Below, in pieces: positions 1-8,718 of a stretch of 37,451 bases of DNA. Origin of the DNA: Lactococcus ileimucosae (GTDB lineage: Bacteria > Bacillota > Bacilli > Lactobacillales > Streptococcaceae); NCBI RefSeq assembly GCF_943193185.1, contig NZ_CALPDE010000020.1:1-37451 (forward strand). The letters are read 5' to 3'. The notes below the pieces were generated by a model that did no database searches, had not been told where the DNA came from, and saw only the letters and a program-made list of their open reading frames with translations. Position 1 is the first letter of the stretch. The number at the start of each line of letters is the position of its first letter. The translations under genes were made by a program, and so were the position numbers.

Positions 1-77
1 CCCATGGAATATCGGATGGCATACCTCATTGAACATTAATTTGTTTTTTTACTGTCCGTTTTATTTGGTGCTTGACA

Positions 78-668
78 CTATCCTTCAAGATAGAGCTTAT
101 TTTTTTGAATGTAATCAATAACTTTTTGTGGCATGAGGTAGGCCGGTTCAATTCCTTCTTTAAACATCTTACGCAAAGATGTACTGGAAACAGAAGAGAG
201 AGGCAAGTCTAGCCACTGTACAGGATAAGGACTTTCGATAGGGGATGCTGGGCGTTGAACAGCAACAAACTGCACCAAGTCGAGTAAAGCTTCAATCTTG
301 TACCATTTGGGAAGATATTCCACCATATCACCACCAATGATAAAATAAAAATCAGTATCTGGATAATCTTGAGTGAGGAGCTTCATCGTGTCATAGGTGT
401 AAGATTTTCCGCCACGTTCTACCTCCCCGAGCTCAAGAGCCAAGCGGGGGTTATCCGCAATCGCCAGCTCCAGCATATTTACACGGTGTTCGGCTGAGAT
501 TGTTTTTTTCTCATCGACATGTGGGGGAAGAGCTTCGGGCATGAGCCACACCTTATCCAGATTCAGGCGTTGAGCGGCTTGATCTGCCATCATCAGATGG
601 GTAAAGTGGACAGGATTAAAGTTGCCTCCTAGGATACCGATTTTATTTCTTTTTGTTTTTTCTGACAT
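78..668 (-). CDS. nadD: Nicotinate-nucleotide adenylyltransferase NadD
   Basis: Adenylates nicotinate mononucleotide to deamido-NAD in the cytoplasm, between PncB and NadE in NAD synthesis. The 196-aa product has the family length. Seen directly: the nucleotidyltransferase signature GGNFNPVHFTHL at residues ~14-25 and a C-terminal SSTSLR motif (the ISSTxxR ATP-binding motif) at ~160. An extended -10 (TGCTATAAT, TATAAT at 707-702) and AAAAGGAG precede the ATG, with a rather long 13-nt spacing. In many Firmicutes an HD-domain gene (yqeK) follows nadD. Only about 77 bases remain here and the short frame running off the left edge was not recognisable. pncB and nadE lie 5-8 kb away, so three consecutive NAD steps are in one window. 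Identification is secure. Confidence 0.95.
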   Translation of the reverse strand: MSEKTKRNKIGILGGNFNPVHFTHLMMADQAAQRLNLDKVWLMPEALPPHVDEKKTISAEHRVNMLELAIADNPRLALELGEVERGGKSYTYDTMKLLTQDYPDTDFYFIIGGDMVEYLPKWYKIEALLDLVQFVAVQRPASPIESPYPVQWLDLPLSSVSSTSLRKMFKEGIEPAYLMPQKVIDYIQKNKLYLEG

Positions 669-751
669 TAGGGTTAGTAAACTCCTTTTTATTCTTCACA
701 TATTATAGCAAAAAAAAGCGGAAGATTAACGCTGTACTAAAAGATTATAGT

Positions 752-958
752 TCATCCTATCTTCTTGACCAAGTAATACATCTGAATGAAATCAGTAAAA
801 AAGAAAGCAATATTCACTAAAAGAATATCGCTTTCATTTACTTTATTGTTCCATATATCACTTTCGTGAAAATCAATTTTTTTAAATCCTAAAAGATGGG
901 TTTCAACAGCGTTGTTCGTATCTGCGGAATGGGATAGTGTTAGAACAACATCCTCATG
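752..958 (-). pseudogene. Decayed coding fragment, left copy of a repeat flanking the LPXTG gene
   Basis: An open minus-strand frame of 68 codons with no start codon or ribosome site, running from the terminator of the upstream LPXTG gene to a TGA. It contains DTNNAVETHLLGFKKIDFHE. The nucleotide stretch 853-914 is recognisably the same as ~3646-3708 on the other side of the LPXTG gene (about 70-75% identity by eye over ~62 bases), where the matching residues are DTDNPVQTHL and KIEFHE in two different frames. This suggests remnants of duplicated genes. The family was not recognised. Nothing else is evident between nadD and the LPXTG gene. Confidence 0.5.
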
Positions 959-982
959 AAAAACCGCTATGCAAGCGGTTTT
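959..982 (-). terminator. Rho-independent terminator of the BspA-type LPXTG gene
   Basis: Perfect 8-bp stem AAAACCGC/GCGGTTTT with a 7-nt loop. It lies about 50 bases past the stop of the surface gene, and the arm ends in a T run on the minus strand. Confidence 0.75.
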
Positions 983-1032
983 GACTGTTTTTTTGTTCCT
1001 TTTAATTTGAAATTTTATCTGCCCAGATACGC

Positions 1033-3510
1033 TTATTTTTCATCTTTTTCAGATTTTTTCTTGCGTTTTTCAAGCAATGCGGCTGCGGCTAATGCTGCGA
1101 CGCCAAGGGCTGCACCCCCTGTTAGGTCGCCAGTGCTTGGCAGAGCTTCATCACTTGACGCGGGAACTTTTGCCGCATCAGCCACAAATTCTGTTGGAAC
1201 CACCATATCTTTTTCCGCTATGATTGGCATTGGAACCACCACATCTTTTTCCTCTCCAATAGGCGTTGGAATCGCTGGTGGCTCTGGTGTTTCAGGCTTT
1301 TCAGGGTCCGTTTCTTTTGGTGGATTTTCTAGCATATTCCCATCACTTGTAATATTTACTTTCAGAATACCATCATATTCTTTCACATCTAAAGTGTTTA
1401 TTTCAGGATTATTGATTTTAAAGCTAACCTCATGTAGCATTTCTGACGTTTCGTTTGTCATCAAATCTTGCACATCTGATTCGATAAACTCAATCATGCT
1501 TTTATCAGAAAGCTCCTCAACTGTTGAAATTCGAGTGGCTTTCAGCACGCCATTATCAATCAAGTGGTCATGGTTAAGCGTTGGACGTTCGCTGTGTTTA
1601 CGTTCTAAGTGCTCCAGATTCACATAAATATCGTTCGCTGCCCAAGTCGTATCCTCATCATAGACGAACAGTGTCAAGTTGAAGGTGATTGGTACAGAGC
1701 GTTCCCCTTCCCCAGGGTCCTCATCATAAACCATCGTCTCTTCCATCGGGTAAATACCTGCTGGTAAAATGCCGTTTTCATCTCGCAAGGCACTCATTTT
1801 TGCAAGATAGTTGTCTAGAGCAGGGGAGATGTCCAAATCAATCTCTTGGTCACCGGTATAAAGGAGCTCGCTAATGTTTTGGTCAAGCACTTCTCGAAGG
1901 TCTTCGTCACTGCTATCGTTTTTCACGGCAAAGTTATGAATGTCTTGCTCATAACGCACACCGCGCCCCCACATCCCAGCAGCACTTCCCTCTGTTTTAG
2001 AAAGTTCCATGAGTTCCTCTGAGCTCACCACCTTTCCGTCCTCTTGACGAATCCAGCTGTTCATATAACCGGGGATTTCTCCTGGGAGGTTGGTGTCTTC
2101 AAGAACCGTCTTTGCCCCCAGAATCAAGGTTGTAAGATGGTGCGTATTCGCAAGCATATCTTTCCGGCTTGCATAAGGTTTCACAGAGTTTTCCATCCAG
2201 TTTTCAGAGGTCCATCCGTCAGCCGGAGTTACGTTTGTAAAGGAGGTGTCAAAACTCGAAAGGTCTAGGTATTCAACTGTTGAGCCTTGGAACATATTCT
2301 GGAAACTTACAGAACCTGTGGTGTCAAAACTTGACAAATCCAGATGTTTGACTTCTGTTTCTTGGAACATCTGACTAAATTGCTGAACTTTCGCTGTATT
2401 AAAGTTGTTCAAATCTAATGTTTCAAAGGTGCTACGCATAAACATTTGATTCATCGTTTTTACCTTAGCGGTATCAAAATTACTAAAATCAAGTGTAGGT
2501 ATGTGATCTAGATTTCTAAACATTAAAGTCATTTGCCCCACATTAGAAGTATTGAATTTACTCAAATCGATCTCTGTCAACTTACTGCCGCTGACATACA
2601 TATCAAACAACCAATCCATCGTTGTAGCCGAGGCTCCAAAGTTCTCTGGAAGTATGATTGCTTCCAAATTACCAGCATCTTCAAACATACCGGTCATTGT
2701 TGTTACTCTAGAAAAATCAAGCATGCTTAAATCTAAGAATTGGACTCCAGATTCTTGAAACATATGATTAACACTTGTGGTTAAATTTGTTGTACTGAGT
2801 GTACTCAAATCAATGTGAGTCAAAGAAGGTGTCCAGCGGAACCAAGATTCGAAGTTTCTTGTAGCAGAAGTATCAAAATTTCCATTGAAATTAATCGTTG
2901 TGAGTTCTTCCAAACGCCAAAACAGTCCATAATGATTGACTGAAGCATAGGTTTTTCCTGTAAAGTTTATTTCTCGGATCGGGCCGATAGTTTGTTCGAG
3001 TGTATCAAAGTGTACTCCTCCGCCAGTATTATAGGGAAGTTGACCTCCTGTAATGTTCAAAATTCCACTTCCTGATACGTACTCATAGCTAATACCAGAC
3101 CAGACTCCTGCGACTGCCGGAGAGATTTCTACTGCTGTCGGAGCGACACCTACGCTTTGAAGTGGAGCTTGAGCTGATGTTTCGGAAAAATCCTGTACTT
3201 GTATTGGTAACTCTATGTTGATGTCAGGTGTTTCCGTTGGCACAGCTCTCTCCTGAGTAACTGTTTCAAGCTCATCAATTGCTGCGAACTCTGAGATTTC
3301 CGTTGGTACTGGTGCTTCAACGACCAGCTCGGTTTGGGGCTCACCGATGGCCTCCATTTTTTGGGCTAACACTTTTCCGCTCGCTACAGCCGGGTTGAGC
3401 AGAAGCGCTGATGTGGCAGTTGCGGTTTCGATTTTGTGAAGACGAGCTTTACGTTTGGCTTTCTGCTCGGATTTACGTTTTTCTTCATGTGGCGTTCTGT
3501 TTTTAGTCAT
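1033..3510 (-). CDS. LPXTG-anchored surface protein with BspA/DUF285-type repeats
   Basis: 825-aa predicted cell-wall protein. The start is ATG 3510 because GAGG lies 6 nt upstream; an in-frame ATG 18 nt earlier overlaps that ribosome site. The N-terminus is basic (KAKRKARLHK) followed by a hydrophobic Ala-rich stretch ending ~residue 50, a likely atypical signal peptide. Residues ~170-430 carry serial repeats of the form LDLSSFDT-x-V-xx-MxxMF, typical of the DUF285/BspA-like leucine-rich family found in Gram-positive surface proteins. A non-repetitive domain and a Pro/Glu-rich wall-spanning stretch with two EEKD/AEKDxVVP repeats follow. The C-terminus is a sortase signal: LPSTG at residues 790-794, an Ala/Leu-rich membrane segment and a KRKKK tail. 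A surface or adhesive role is inferred; the ligand is unknown. Confidence 0.88.
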   Translation of the reverse strand: MTKNRTPHEEKRKSEQKAKRKARLHKIETATATSALLLNPAVASGKVLAQKMEAIGEPQTELVVEAPVPTEISEFAAIDELETVTQERAVPTETPDINIELPIQVQDFSETSAQAPLQSVGVAPTAVEISPAVAGVWSGISYEYVSGSGILNITGGQLPYNTGGGVHFDTLEQTIGPIREINFTGKTYASVNHYGLFWRLEELTTINFNGNFDTSATRNFESWFRWTPSLTHIDLSTLSTTNLTTSVNHMFQESGVQFLDLSMLDFSRVTTMTGMFEDAGNLEAIILPENFGASATTMDWLFDMYVSGSKLTEIDLSKFNTSNVGQMTLMFRNLDHIPTLDFSNFDTAKVKTMNQMFMRSTFETLDLNNFNTAKVQQFSQMFQETEVKHLDLSSFDTTGSVSFQNMFQGSTVEYLDLSSFDTSFTNVTPADGWTSENWMENSVKPYASRKDMLANTHHLTTLILGAKTVLEDTNLPGEIPGYMNSWIRQEDGKVVSSEELMELSKTEGSAAGMWGRGVRYEQDIHNFAVKNDSSDEDLREVLDQNISELLYTGDQEIDLDISPALDNYLAKMSALRDENGILPAGIYPMEETMVYDEDPGEGERSVPITFNLTLFVYDEDTTWAANDIYVNLEHLERKHSERPTLNHDHLIDNGVLKATRISTVEELSDKSMIEFIESDVQDLMTNETSEMLHEVSFKINNPEINTLDVKEYDGILKVNITSDGNMLENPPKETDPEKPETPEPPAIPTPIGEEKDVVVPMPIIAEKDMVVPTEFVADAAKVPASSDEALPSTGDLTGGAALGVAALAAAALLEKRKKKSEKDEK

Positions 3511-3585
3511 AAAAACCTCATTTCTCATTTTTTAATCTTACATTAATTATTGTCTCATATTTTTCTGTTTTTAAAAAATAATTTA

Positions 3586-3610
3586 ATAAAAAAGAGGCTT
3601 TTCGCCTCTG
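3586..3610 (-). terminator. Rho-independent terminator, minus strand
   Basis: AGAGGC/GCCTCT hairpin with a TTTTC-type loop, followed on the minus strand by six T residues. It separates the LPXTG gene from the decayed region and SipW-like gene upstream. Confidence 0.7.
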
Positions 3611-3877
3611 ATGTTCTATATGTCTAACTTTTGGCTTCACATTATTTTCGTGAAACTCAATTTTCCAAAAGTTCAAAAAGATGAGTTTGAACAGGGTTAT
3701 CAGTGTCTTGGTATTTTTGTACCTCAACAACAGCAAAGTCGCTTTTTCTTCCTGTCCTATAATGTTAGAATTCAAAAAAGATATTTTTTAAATTCTGACT
3801 GACAAGAGAGATAGGAATTTCCATCCGTCATTAGTATCTTTAGATAAAATGATAGCAGCCGATTGTTTTTTACCAAA
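3611..3877 (-). pseudogene. Decayed coding fragment, right copy of the flanking repeat
   Basis: Between the SipW-like gene and the LPXTG gene the minus strand reads as protein-like sequence broken into three frames. The first contains SAAIILSKDTNDGWKF (stop at 3790-3788), the second DFAVVEVQKYQDTDNPVQTH (stop at 3659-3657), the third KIEFHENN. The last two match the remnant at 752-958. A contiguous 85-codon frame (3518-3775) crosses this region but is a composite of shifted frames, so it is not called as a gene. Parent family unknown. Confidence 0.5.
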
Positions 3878-5563
3878 TTATTGCAAAACATTTTGATTCT
3901 CACCGACTTGTGAGAGGAGTAAGGCAGGGAGGATAGGCTTTATCTCGGAAACATCCCATGAACGCCAGTTATTAACCGACATTCCGGTCAAGTCCCAACC
4001 AAATACTCTGTCATTCGCTCCTCCGACAGCTGTTCGTGTCCAGAAGTCGTTAAAATCAAAGGGATGGTCTAATGCACCAGCAGTTAGGGTTTCTTGATTT
4101 CCCCGCTTCATCTCCGATACCCCTCTTGTTCCGAACATAATGTCTGCAATCGACATTACAAAAGCAGTTTTTTCGCCCGATTCGTCGACGGTGGTGAAAT
4201 AATCATGTGGAGTCTTGCCCAGTGGATTGCTCCAAGGGTCTTCTAATTCAGCAACCTCCAAGGCCCTATCCGAACCATAACTTACAGGAAGTACACGCGC
4301 TTGGAAACGCTGTGGGAGAGAGGCATAAAAGCTATCGGTTATGCCTTTCACATTAGAAGTTTGATAATCAGCAGTAGCACCAAAGCTACTTACACCAAGA
4401 CTATGTCTCGGGACAACCAGATGTCCACCTCCGCCATGTGGTCCTACATATTCGTATTCTGCACCTTCTACATGGAAACTTTCTCCTGACTCAATGTCGC
4501 CATTAAAGTTTGGAATATCGGTAAGCCCCATCCGTTCAACTAGGGCTCTGGCACGTGGTGTATCTCCGCCTTTTTCAAAAAAGCTGTTGATATTTGTCTC
4601 AGTTGGTGAGACCATATTTCCTTGAACAAGGATGGAATAGAACCAAGAACCAGGTTCTTCCTTGATAGCTTCTGCCATATCCGTTTGGTCTATAAGATAA
4701 GAGGTGGCTTGTCCAGGTTGGAGGTAGGAAGCCCAGTAAGCATAACCGCTCTCCTCATCGACAACCCAGTAACGTCCTACCTTTTCATGTTCTTCTAAGC
4801 CTTCCCATTGTGTCAGGGTCATTGGTGGATGTTCCTCTGCTACAGTATGTTTAACTTCTTGCATGATGGGACGACCAGGGAAGAGCGGTGTACGGTCTGC
4901 TTCGTCTTTTTCAGCCTCAGCAGGGTCAAAGTTTTGGAAAAAACCGGCCCGTCTCAAGAGTTGGAGCTGGACCCAGTAACCCTCTGTTCCGTCTCCAGGG
5001 TGTGTCGCACCACCATCTACATAGTCCTGCGCATCGCCAGCAGCGGCAGTCCGCTCATCCTCGCGGTCATGGTTAAAGGTTGGCATATAGGGGAAACTTA
5101 CCCTATCCCTACTTCCTAAGTTACGGCTAGACATCTCAACTGGAATATCCCCTTGACGAGAGAAGCCAAAGGACCAATCGGCGTAACGGTCAAAGACTTG
5201 GCTCGGAGAACTGTCTAGACGATTGTGAATATCATCAGCTGCAGGTTTCCAGACTGTCCATGTGTTCAAATGTTCACGCTCAGCCTCTTTAACGATAGAC
5301 TCACCGTTCTTGGACAAAAATTCCCTGAGTTGGACACGGACAAGTAAGGGCTCATCGCCGTAGTTTTCGACAAAGATATCCTTATTTCCCGTGCCAGCAT
5401 TATAATAGTCGTGGATACGACCTGAGGCACCTTCATTATTCCAGCCTTCTCGGTCATTAGTCACGCGTTGATTGAAGGACTGAAAAGCAAAAGTGCCTCC
5501 AATTAAGGTAAGGAGTCCGAAAACTGCTACATTTCGAAGTTTCTTTTTTTGTTCTGGTGTCAT
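3878..5563 (-). CDS. Membrane-anchored protein with SipW-substrate-like N-terminus (paralogue 1)
   Basis: 561 aa, start ATG 5563 preceded by AGGGG 6-7 nt upstream. Residues ~10-30 form one hydrophobic segment ending IGGTFAFQSFNQR. After it, GNKDIFVENYGDEPLLVRVQ (~58-77) resembles the 'fixed K-N-x-G-x-x-P-x-x-V-R-V' strand after the signal of SipW-processed TasA/CalY-type proteins. The whole protein is a paralogue of the product at 26506-28152: they share MTPE-KK, GGTFAFQ-FNQR, HDYYN, YMPTFNHD, RTAAAG, ATHPGDG and WVVD-x-x-xGYAYWA. The C-terminal ~190 residues are a diverged version of the DUF6273-type domain of that paralogue (WTRT...WDVSEIKPILPALLL). No LPXTG. Predicted exported protein; function not established. 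A -10 (TATAAT) lies ~25 nt upstream of the start. Confidence 0.8.
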   Translation of the reverse strand: MTPEQKKKLRNVAVFGLLTLIGGTFAFQSFNQRVTNDREGWNNEGASGRIHDYYNAGTGNKDIFVENYGDEPLLVRVQLREFLSKNGESIVKEAEREHLNTWTVWKPAADDIHNRLDSSPSQVFDRYADWSFGFSRQGDIPVEMSSRNLGSRDRVSFPYMPTFNHDREDERTAAAGDAQDYVDGGATHPGDGTEGYWVQLQLLRRAGFFQNFDPAEAEKDEADRTPLFPGRPIMQEVKHTVAEEHPPMTLTQWEGLEEHEKVGRYWVVDEESGYAYWASYLQPGQATSYLIDQTDMAEAIKEEPGSWFYSILVQGNMVSPTETNINSFFEKGGDTPRARALVERMGLTDIPNFNGDIESGESFHVEGAEYEYVGPHGGGGHLVVPRHSLGVSSFGATADYQTSNVKGITDSFYASLPQRFQARVLPVSYGSDRALEVAELEDPWSNPLGKTPHDYFTTVDESGEKTAFVMSIADIMFGTRGVSEMKRGNQETLTAGALDHPFDFNDFWTRTAVGGANDRVFGWDLTGMSVNNWRSWDVSEIKPILPALLLSQVGENQNVLQ

Positions 5564-5809
5564 GTATTCCCCTAAAATGCGTAATTATACTGATACAAAA
5601 TATAACGCTATTGTAATATTTTTCTTATTAAAATCAAAATAATATCTGGAGCAAATCCGTAAAAAAGAACTTTTTCAATGGCTGCATTCTGTAGAGGTGA
5701 AAAATATGCGATAAACTTAGTGGAAGGGGAGTGGTGACAATACAATTTACCGTCAAATTTTGTTAAAATAGAGCTAGAATATAATTTGTCACTCATAAAA
5801 GGAGTCACC

Positions 5810-7297
5810 ATGTCACTATATCCAGACGATAGTTTAACTTTACACACAGATCTTTATCAGATAAATATGATGCAAACCTACTGGGAGCTTGGTCGTCATA
5901 ACCGTAATTCTGTTTTTGAAGTCTTTTTCCGCTCAATGCCTTTTGAAAACGGCTATGCCATTTTTGCAGGTCTGGAACGCATGGTCGACTACTTGAACAA
6001 GTTAAGATTTACCGAAACGGATATTGCTTATCTCCGTGATTTGGGTTATCCTGAGGATTTTTTGGAATATTTAGGACAGCTTCGTTTTACAGGTACAGTT
6101 CGTTCTGTCCAAGAGGGAGAACTGGTTTTTGCCAACGAACCTTTGGTTCAGATAGAAGGGCCGCTAGCCGAATGTCAGCTTATCGAAACGGCCATACTCA
6201 ATATCATTAATTTCCAAACATTGATTGCGACCAAGGCTTCACGTATCAAGTCAGTCATTGGTGATGATCCTTTACTTGAATTTGGCACACGTCGTGCACA
6301 GGAAATGGATGCTGCTATTTGGGGGACGCGTGCGGCCTATATTGGTGGCGCAGATGCCACAAGTAATGTACGTGCGGCTAAGATTTTTGGTATTAAACCT
6401 AGTGGGACACATGCGCATGCTTTAGTCCAGAGCTACGGCAACGATTATGAAGCTTTCAAAGCTTATGCGCAGACACATAAAGACTGTGTCTTCCTTGTGG
6501 ATACTTACGATACCTTGAACATCGGTGTGCCGGCAGCTATTCGTGTGGCGCGTGAATTTGGGGATAAAATCAACTTCCAAGGTGTGCGTATCGATTCAGG
6601 CGATATGGCTTACATCTCGAAAAAAGTGCGTAAGCAATTAGACGAGGCTGGCTTTACCGAGGCTAAAATTTATGCTTCAAATGACTTAGATGAAGCAACT
6701 ATCCTGAACTTGAAAATGCAGAGAGCGAAGATTGATGTCTGGGGTGTTGGAACCAAGCTTATCACAGCCTATGATCAGCCAGCACTAGGGGCTGTCTATA
6801 AGCTGGTATCTATGGAAGATGATCAGGGTGAAATGCAGGATACGATTAAGCTATCCAGCAATGCTGAAAAGGTTTCGACACCGGGGAAAAAACAAATATG
6901 GCGTATAACAAGAGAAAGTGATGGTAAATCTGAAGGAGACTATATCACATTTGATGATGAAAGACCAGACCAGCTTGATGAGATTTATATGTTTCATCCT
7001 GTACATACTTTCATCAATAAGAATGTACGCGACTTTAAAGCAAAATCCTTACTCAAAGAGATTTTTGTCAAAGGACAGCAGGTCTATACTTTGCCAAGCT
7101 TAGAAGAAATCAAAACCTTTGCTGCAGCAAATCTGACAGAGCTTTGGGATGAGTATAAGCGTAATCTCAATCCTCAGCCTTATCCTGTTGACTTGTCGCA
7201 AGAACTATGGAACCATAAGATGCACCTCATCAGTCAAGTGCGCGCCAAAGTTTCTGAAATGAAAGTGGATGGATACTATGAGAATAAAAAATATTGA
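5810..7297 (+). CDS. pncB: Nicotinate phosphoribosyltransferase
   Basis: Converts nicotinic acid, PRPP and ATP to nicotinate mononucleotide, the entry step of the Preiss-Handler NAD salvage route. 495 aa from ATG 5810, which has AAAGGAG 6 nt upstream; an in-frame TTG at 5786 lies upstream of that site and is unlikely. Motifs seen: TDLYQINMMQTYW near the N-terminus, LEFGTRRAQEMDAAIWGTRA and GTHAHALVQSYG (region of the catalytic phospho-His) mid-protein, and FQGVRIDSGD in the phosphate-binding region. First gene of an operon with the GNAT gene and nadE (overlapping or a few bases apart). A TGAC-N13-GTCA inverted pair at 5735-5755 upstream could be an operator, but I cannot assign a regulator. 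Confidence 0.95.
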   Translation: MSLYPDDSLTLHTDLYQINMMQTYWELGRHNRNSVFEVFFRSMPFENGYAIFAGLERMVDYLNKLRFTETDIAYLRDLGYPEDFLEYLGQLRFTGTVRSVQEGELVFANEPLVQIEGPLAECQLIETAILNIINFQTLIATKASRIKSVIGDDPLLEFGTRRAQEMDAAIWGTRAAYIGGADATSNVRAAKIFGIKPSGTHAHALVQSYGNDYEAFKAYAQTHKDCVFLVDTYDTLNIGVPAAIRVAREFGDKINFQGVRIDSGDMAYISKKVRKQLDEAGFTEAKIYASNDLDEATILNLKMQRAKIDVWGVGTKLITAYDQPALGAVYKLVSMEDDQGEMQDTIKLSSNAEKVSTPGKKQIWRITRESDGKSEGDYITFDDERPDQLDEIYMFHPVHTFINKNVRDFKAKSLLKEIFVKGQQVYTLPSLEEIKTFAAANLTELWDEYKRNLNPQPYPVDLSQELWNHKMHLISQVRAKVSEMKVDGYYENKKY

Positions 7298-7766
7298 ACT
7301 TGCTCATGCAGAGGCTTTTGGTCAATTGCAAAAAGAAATCTATCAAGAAAACAAATTTATGCTGATTGAACCGGATGAGCAAAAAATGAAGCGGCATGAG
7401 TTAGCTAACCAGATTGCCTCAACTGACTTTTTGATAGGAGCCGACAACGATCAAGGTGTGTTGGTTGCTTATCTCGCTGCCTTCCGTCAGGCCTATAGAC
7501 GTACACGACATAGAGCTTCTATAGTTGTTGCTGTTCGTTCAGACTGTCGCCGTCAAGGGATTGCGAGCCGTTTGTTTACTGAGCTCGAGGACTGGGCTCA
7601 AAACACAGGAGTTTCTCGTTTAGAGCTCACAGTGGCAGTGAATAATGCTGCAGCAATATCTTGTTACAAAACAAATGGTTTTGTTATTGAGGGAGTGCGT
7701 AGCCAGTCTCTTAAAATTAATGATGCATTAGTCGATGAATTTTATATGGCTAAAATTTTGGAGTGA
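7278..7766 (+). CDS. GNAT-family N-acetyltransferase
   Basis: 162 aa from ATG 7278 (an alternative ATG lies at 7269). Its start lies inside the last codons of pncB in another frame, so translation is probably coupled. The acetyl-CoA binding motif A is visible as [17 protein letters not shown] (Q/R-x-x-G-x-A) at ~residue 90, followed by [21 protein letters not shown], the classic motif-B region. Substrate unknown. Its place between pncB and nadE suggests only co-expression with NAD salvage. No strong ribosome site is visible. Confidence 0.85.
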   Translation: MRIKNIELAHAEAFGQLQKEIYQENKFMLIEPDEQKMKRHELANQIASTDFLIGADNDQGVLVAYLAAFRQAYRRTRHRASIVVAVRSDCRRQGIASRLFTELEDWAQNTGVSRLELTVAVNNAAAISCYKTNGFVIEGVRSQSLKINDALVDEFYMAKILE

Positions 7767-7768
7767 AT

Positions 7769-8593
7769 ATGTCTTTACAAGAAAAAATTATCAAAGAGTT
7801 GGGAGTAAAACCTACCATAGATGCACAAGAGGAGATTCGGAAGTCTATTGACTTTCTCAAAGCTTATTTGAGGAAATATCCTTTTATTAAAACTTATGTT
7901 TTGGGCATATCTGGTGGTCAAGACTCGACCTTGGCAGGACGTCTGGGACAAATGGCCATGGAAGAAATGCGAGCAGAAACCGGAAACAAAGATTATAAGT
8001 TTGTTGCGGTTCGCTTACCCTATGGTGTGCAGGCGGATGAAGCAGATGCGCAAAGAGCTCTTGAATTCATCAAACCAGATGTCAGTCTGGTAGTAAATAT
8101 TAAAGAGGCTGTTGACGCGCAAGTTAGGGCTTTGGAGGCAACAGGTGTGGAGATTTCCGACTTTAACAAGGGAAACATCAAGGCACGGCAACGTATGATT
8201 AGTCAATATGGCATTGCAGGTGGCATGCAAGGGGCTGTACTAGGGACAGATCATGCAGCAGAGAATATCACAGGCTTCTACACAAAATTTGGTGATGGGG
8301 GAGCAGACCTCTTGCCTCTTTTCCGTCTCAATAAACGTCAAGGCAAAAAACTTCTGGCAGCTTTGGGAGCAGATTCCTCCCTTTATGAAAAAGTTCCCAC
8401 AGCTGACCTAGAAGATGGCAAACCTGGTCTGGCGGATGAAATTGCACTGGGTGTAACTTATGAGGATATTGATGACTACACAGAAGGGAAGTCAGTTTCT
8501 CCAGAGTCTCAAGGAAAGATTGAAAGTTGGTATCTTAAGACAGAACATAAACGCCATCTCCCCATTACCATTTTTGATGATTTTTGGAAATAA
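7769..8593 (+). CDS. nadE: NH3-dependent NAD synthetase
   Basis: Amidates deamido-NAD to NAD using ATP and ammonia, the last step of the pathway. 274 aa, matching the short ammonia-dependent form; no glutaminase domain is present. SGGQDS (residues 48-53) is the PP-loop, and [20 protein letters not shown] is the conserved NaAD/ATP site region. Start chosen at ATG 7769 because GGAG ends 5 nt before it (overlapping the GNAT stop); a GTG at 7763 is less likely. Ends just before small RNA A, whose promoter overlaps the nadE stop region. Confidence 0.95.
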   Translation: MSLQEKIIKELGVKPTIDAQEEIRKSIDFLKAYLRKYPFIKTYVLGISGGQDSTLAGRLGQMAMEEMRAETGNKDYKFVAVRLPYGVQADEADAQRALEFIKPDVSLVVNIKEAVDAQVRALEATGVEISDFNKGNIKARQRMISQYGIAGGMQGAVLGTDHAAENITGFYTKFGDGGADLLPLFRLNKRQGKKLLAALGADSSLYEKVPTADLEDGKPGLADEIALGVTYEDIDDYTEGKSVSPESQGKIESWYLKTEHKRHLPITIFDDFWK

Positions 8594-8616
8594 TCTTCTT
8601 TCTGGTAAAATCAATC

Positions 8617-8718
8617 AAAGGACTTGCTCGTAACAGGTTCCGTGAGACCGCTTAAGGCGGTGGATGAATTTTATCTAATAAATAGGCTGAGCATGTCAAA
8701 GTTAACAGCCTATTTTTT
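8617..8718 (+). ncRNA. Small structured RNA, copy A
   Basis: About 100-nt transcription unit with its own extended -10 (TGGTAAAAT, TAAAAT 8606-8611) and a rho-independent terminator (AATAGGCTG 8681-8689 / CAGCCTATT 8706-8714 plus T6). It aligns end to end with the RNA at 16544-16651: AAAGGACT, a first hairpin, CCGTG (8640-8644), a second hairpin ACCGC-TTAAG-GCGGT (loop TTAAG conserved), an AT-rich linker, then a terminator whose loop keeps CAT-x-T-x-AAAGT. Opposite strand: the T run lies over a short frame ending YLDDRDDKK-stop (8712-8710), reminiscent of Fst-toxin tails but without an intact toxin. A trans-acting or orphan antitoxin RNA is possible. Family not identified by name. Confidence 0.6.

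Noticed and set aside
956-1627. 223-codon plus-strand frame
   Set aside because: Antisense shadow of the repetitive LPXTG gene; Ser/Phe-rich, no ribosome site, and it starts inside the terminator.
3518-3775. 85-codon minus-strand ORF as a gene
   Set aside because: It joins pieces of different ancestral frames and runs through a terminator; no start signal.
5786-5809. TTG start extending pncB by eight codons
   Set aside because: It lies upstream of the AAAGGAG site that serves ATG 5810.
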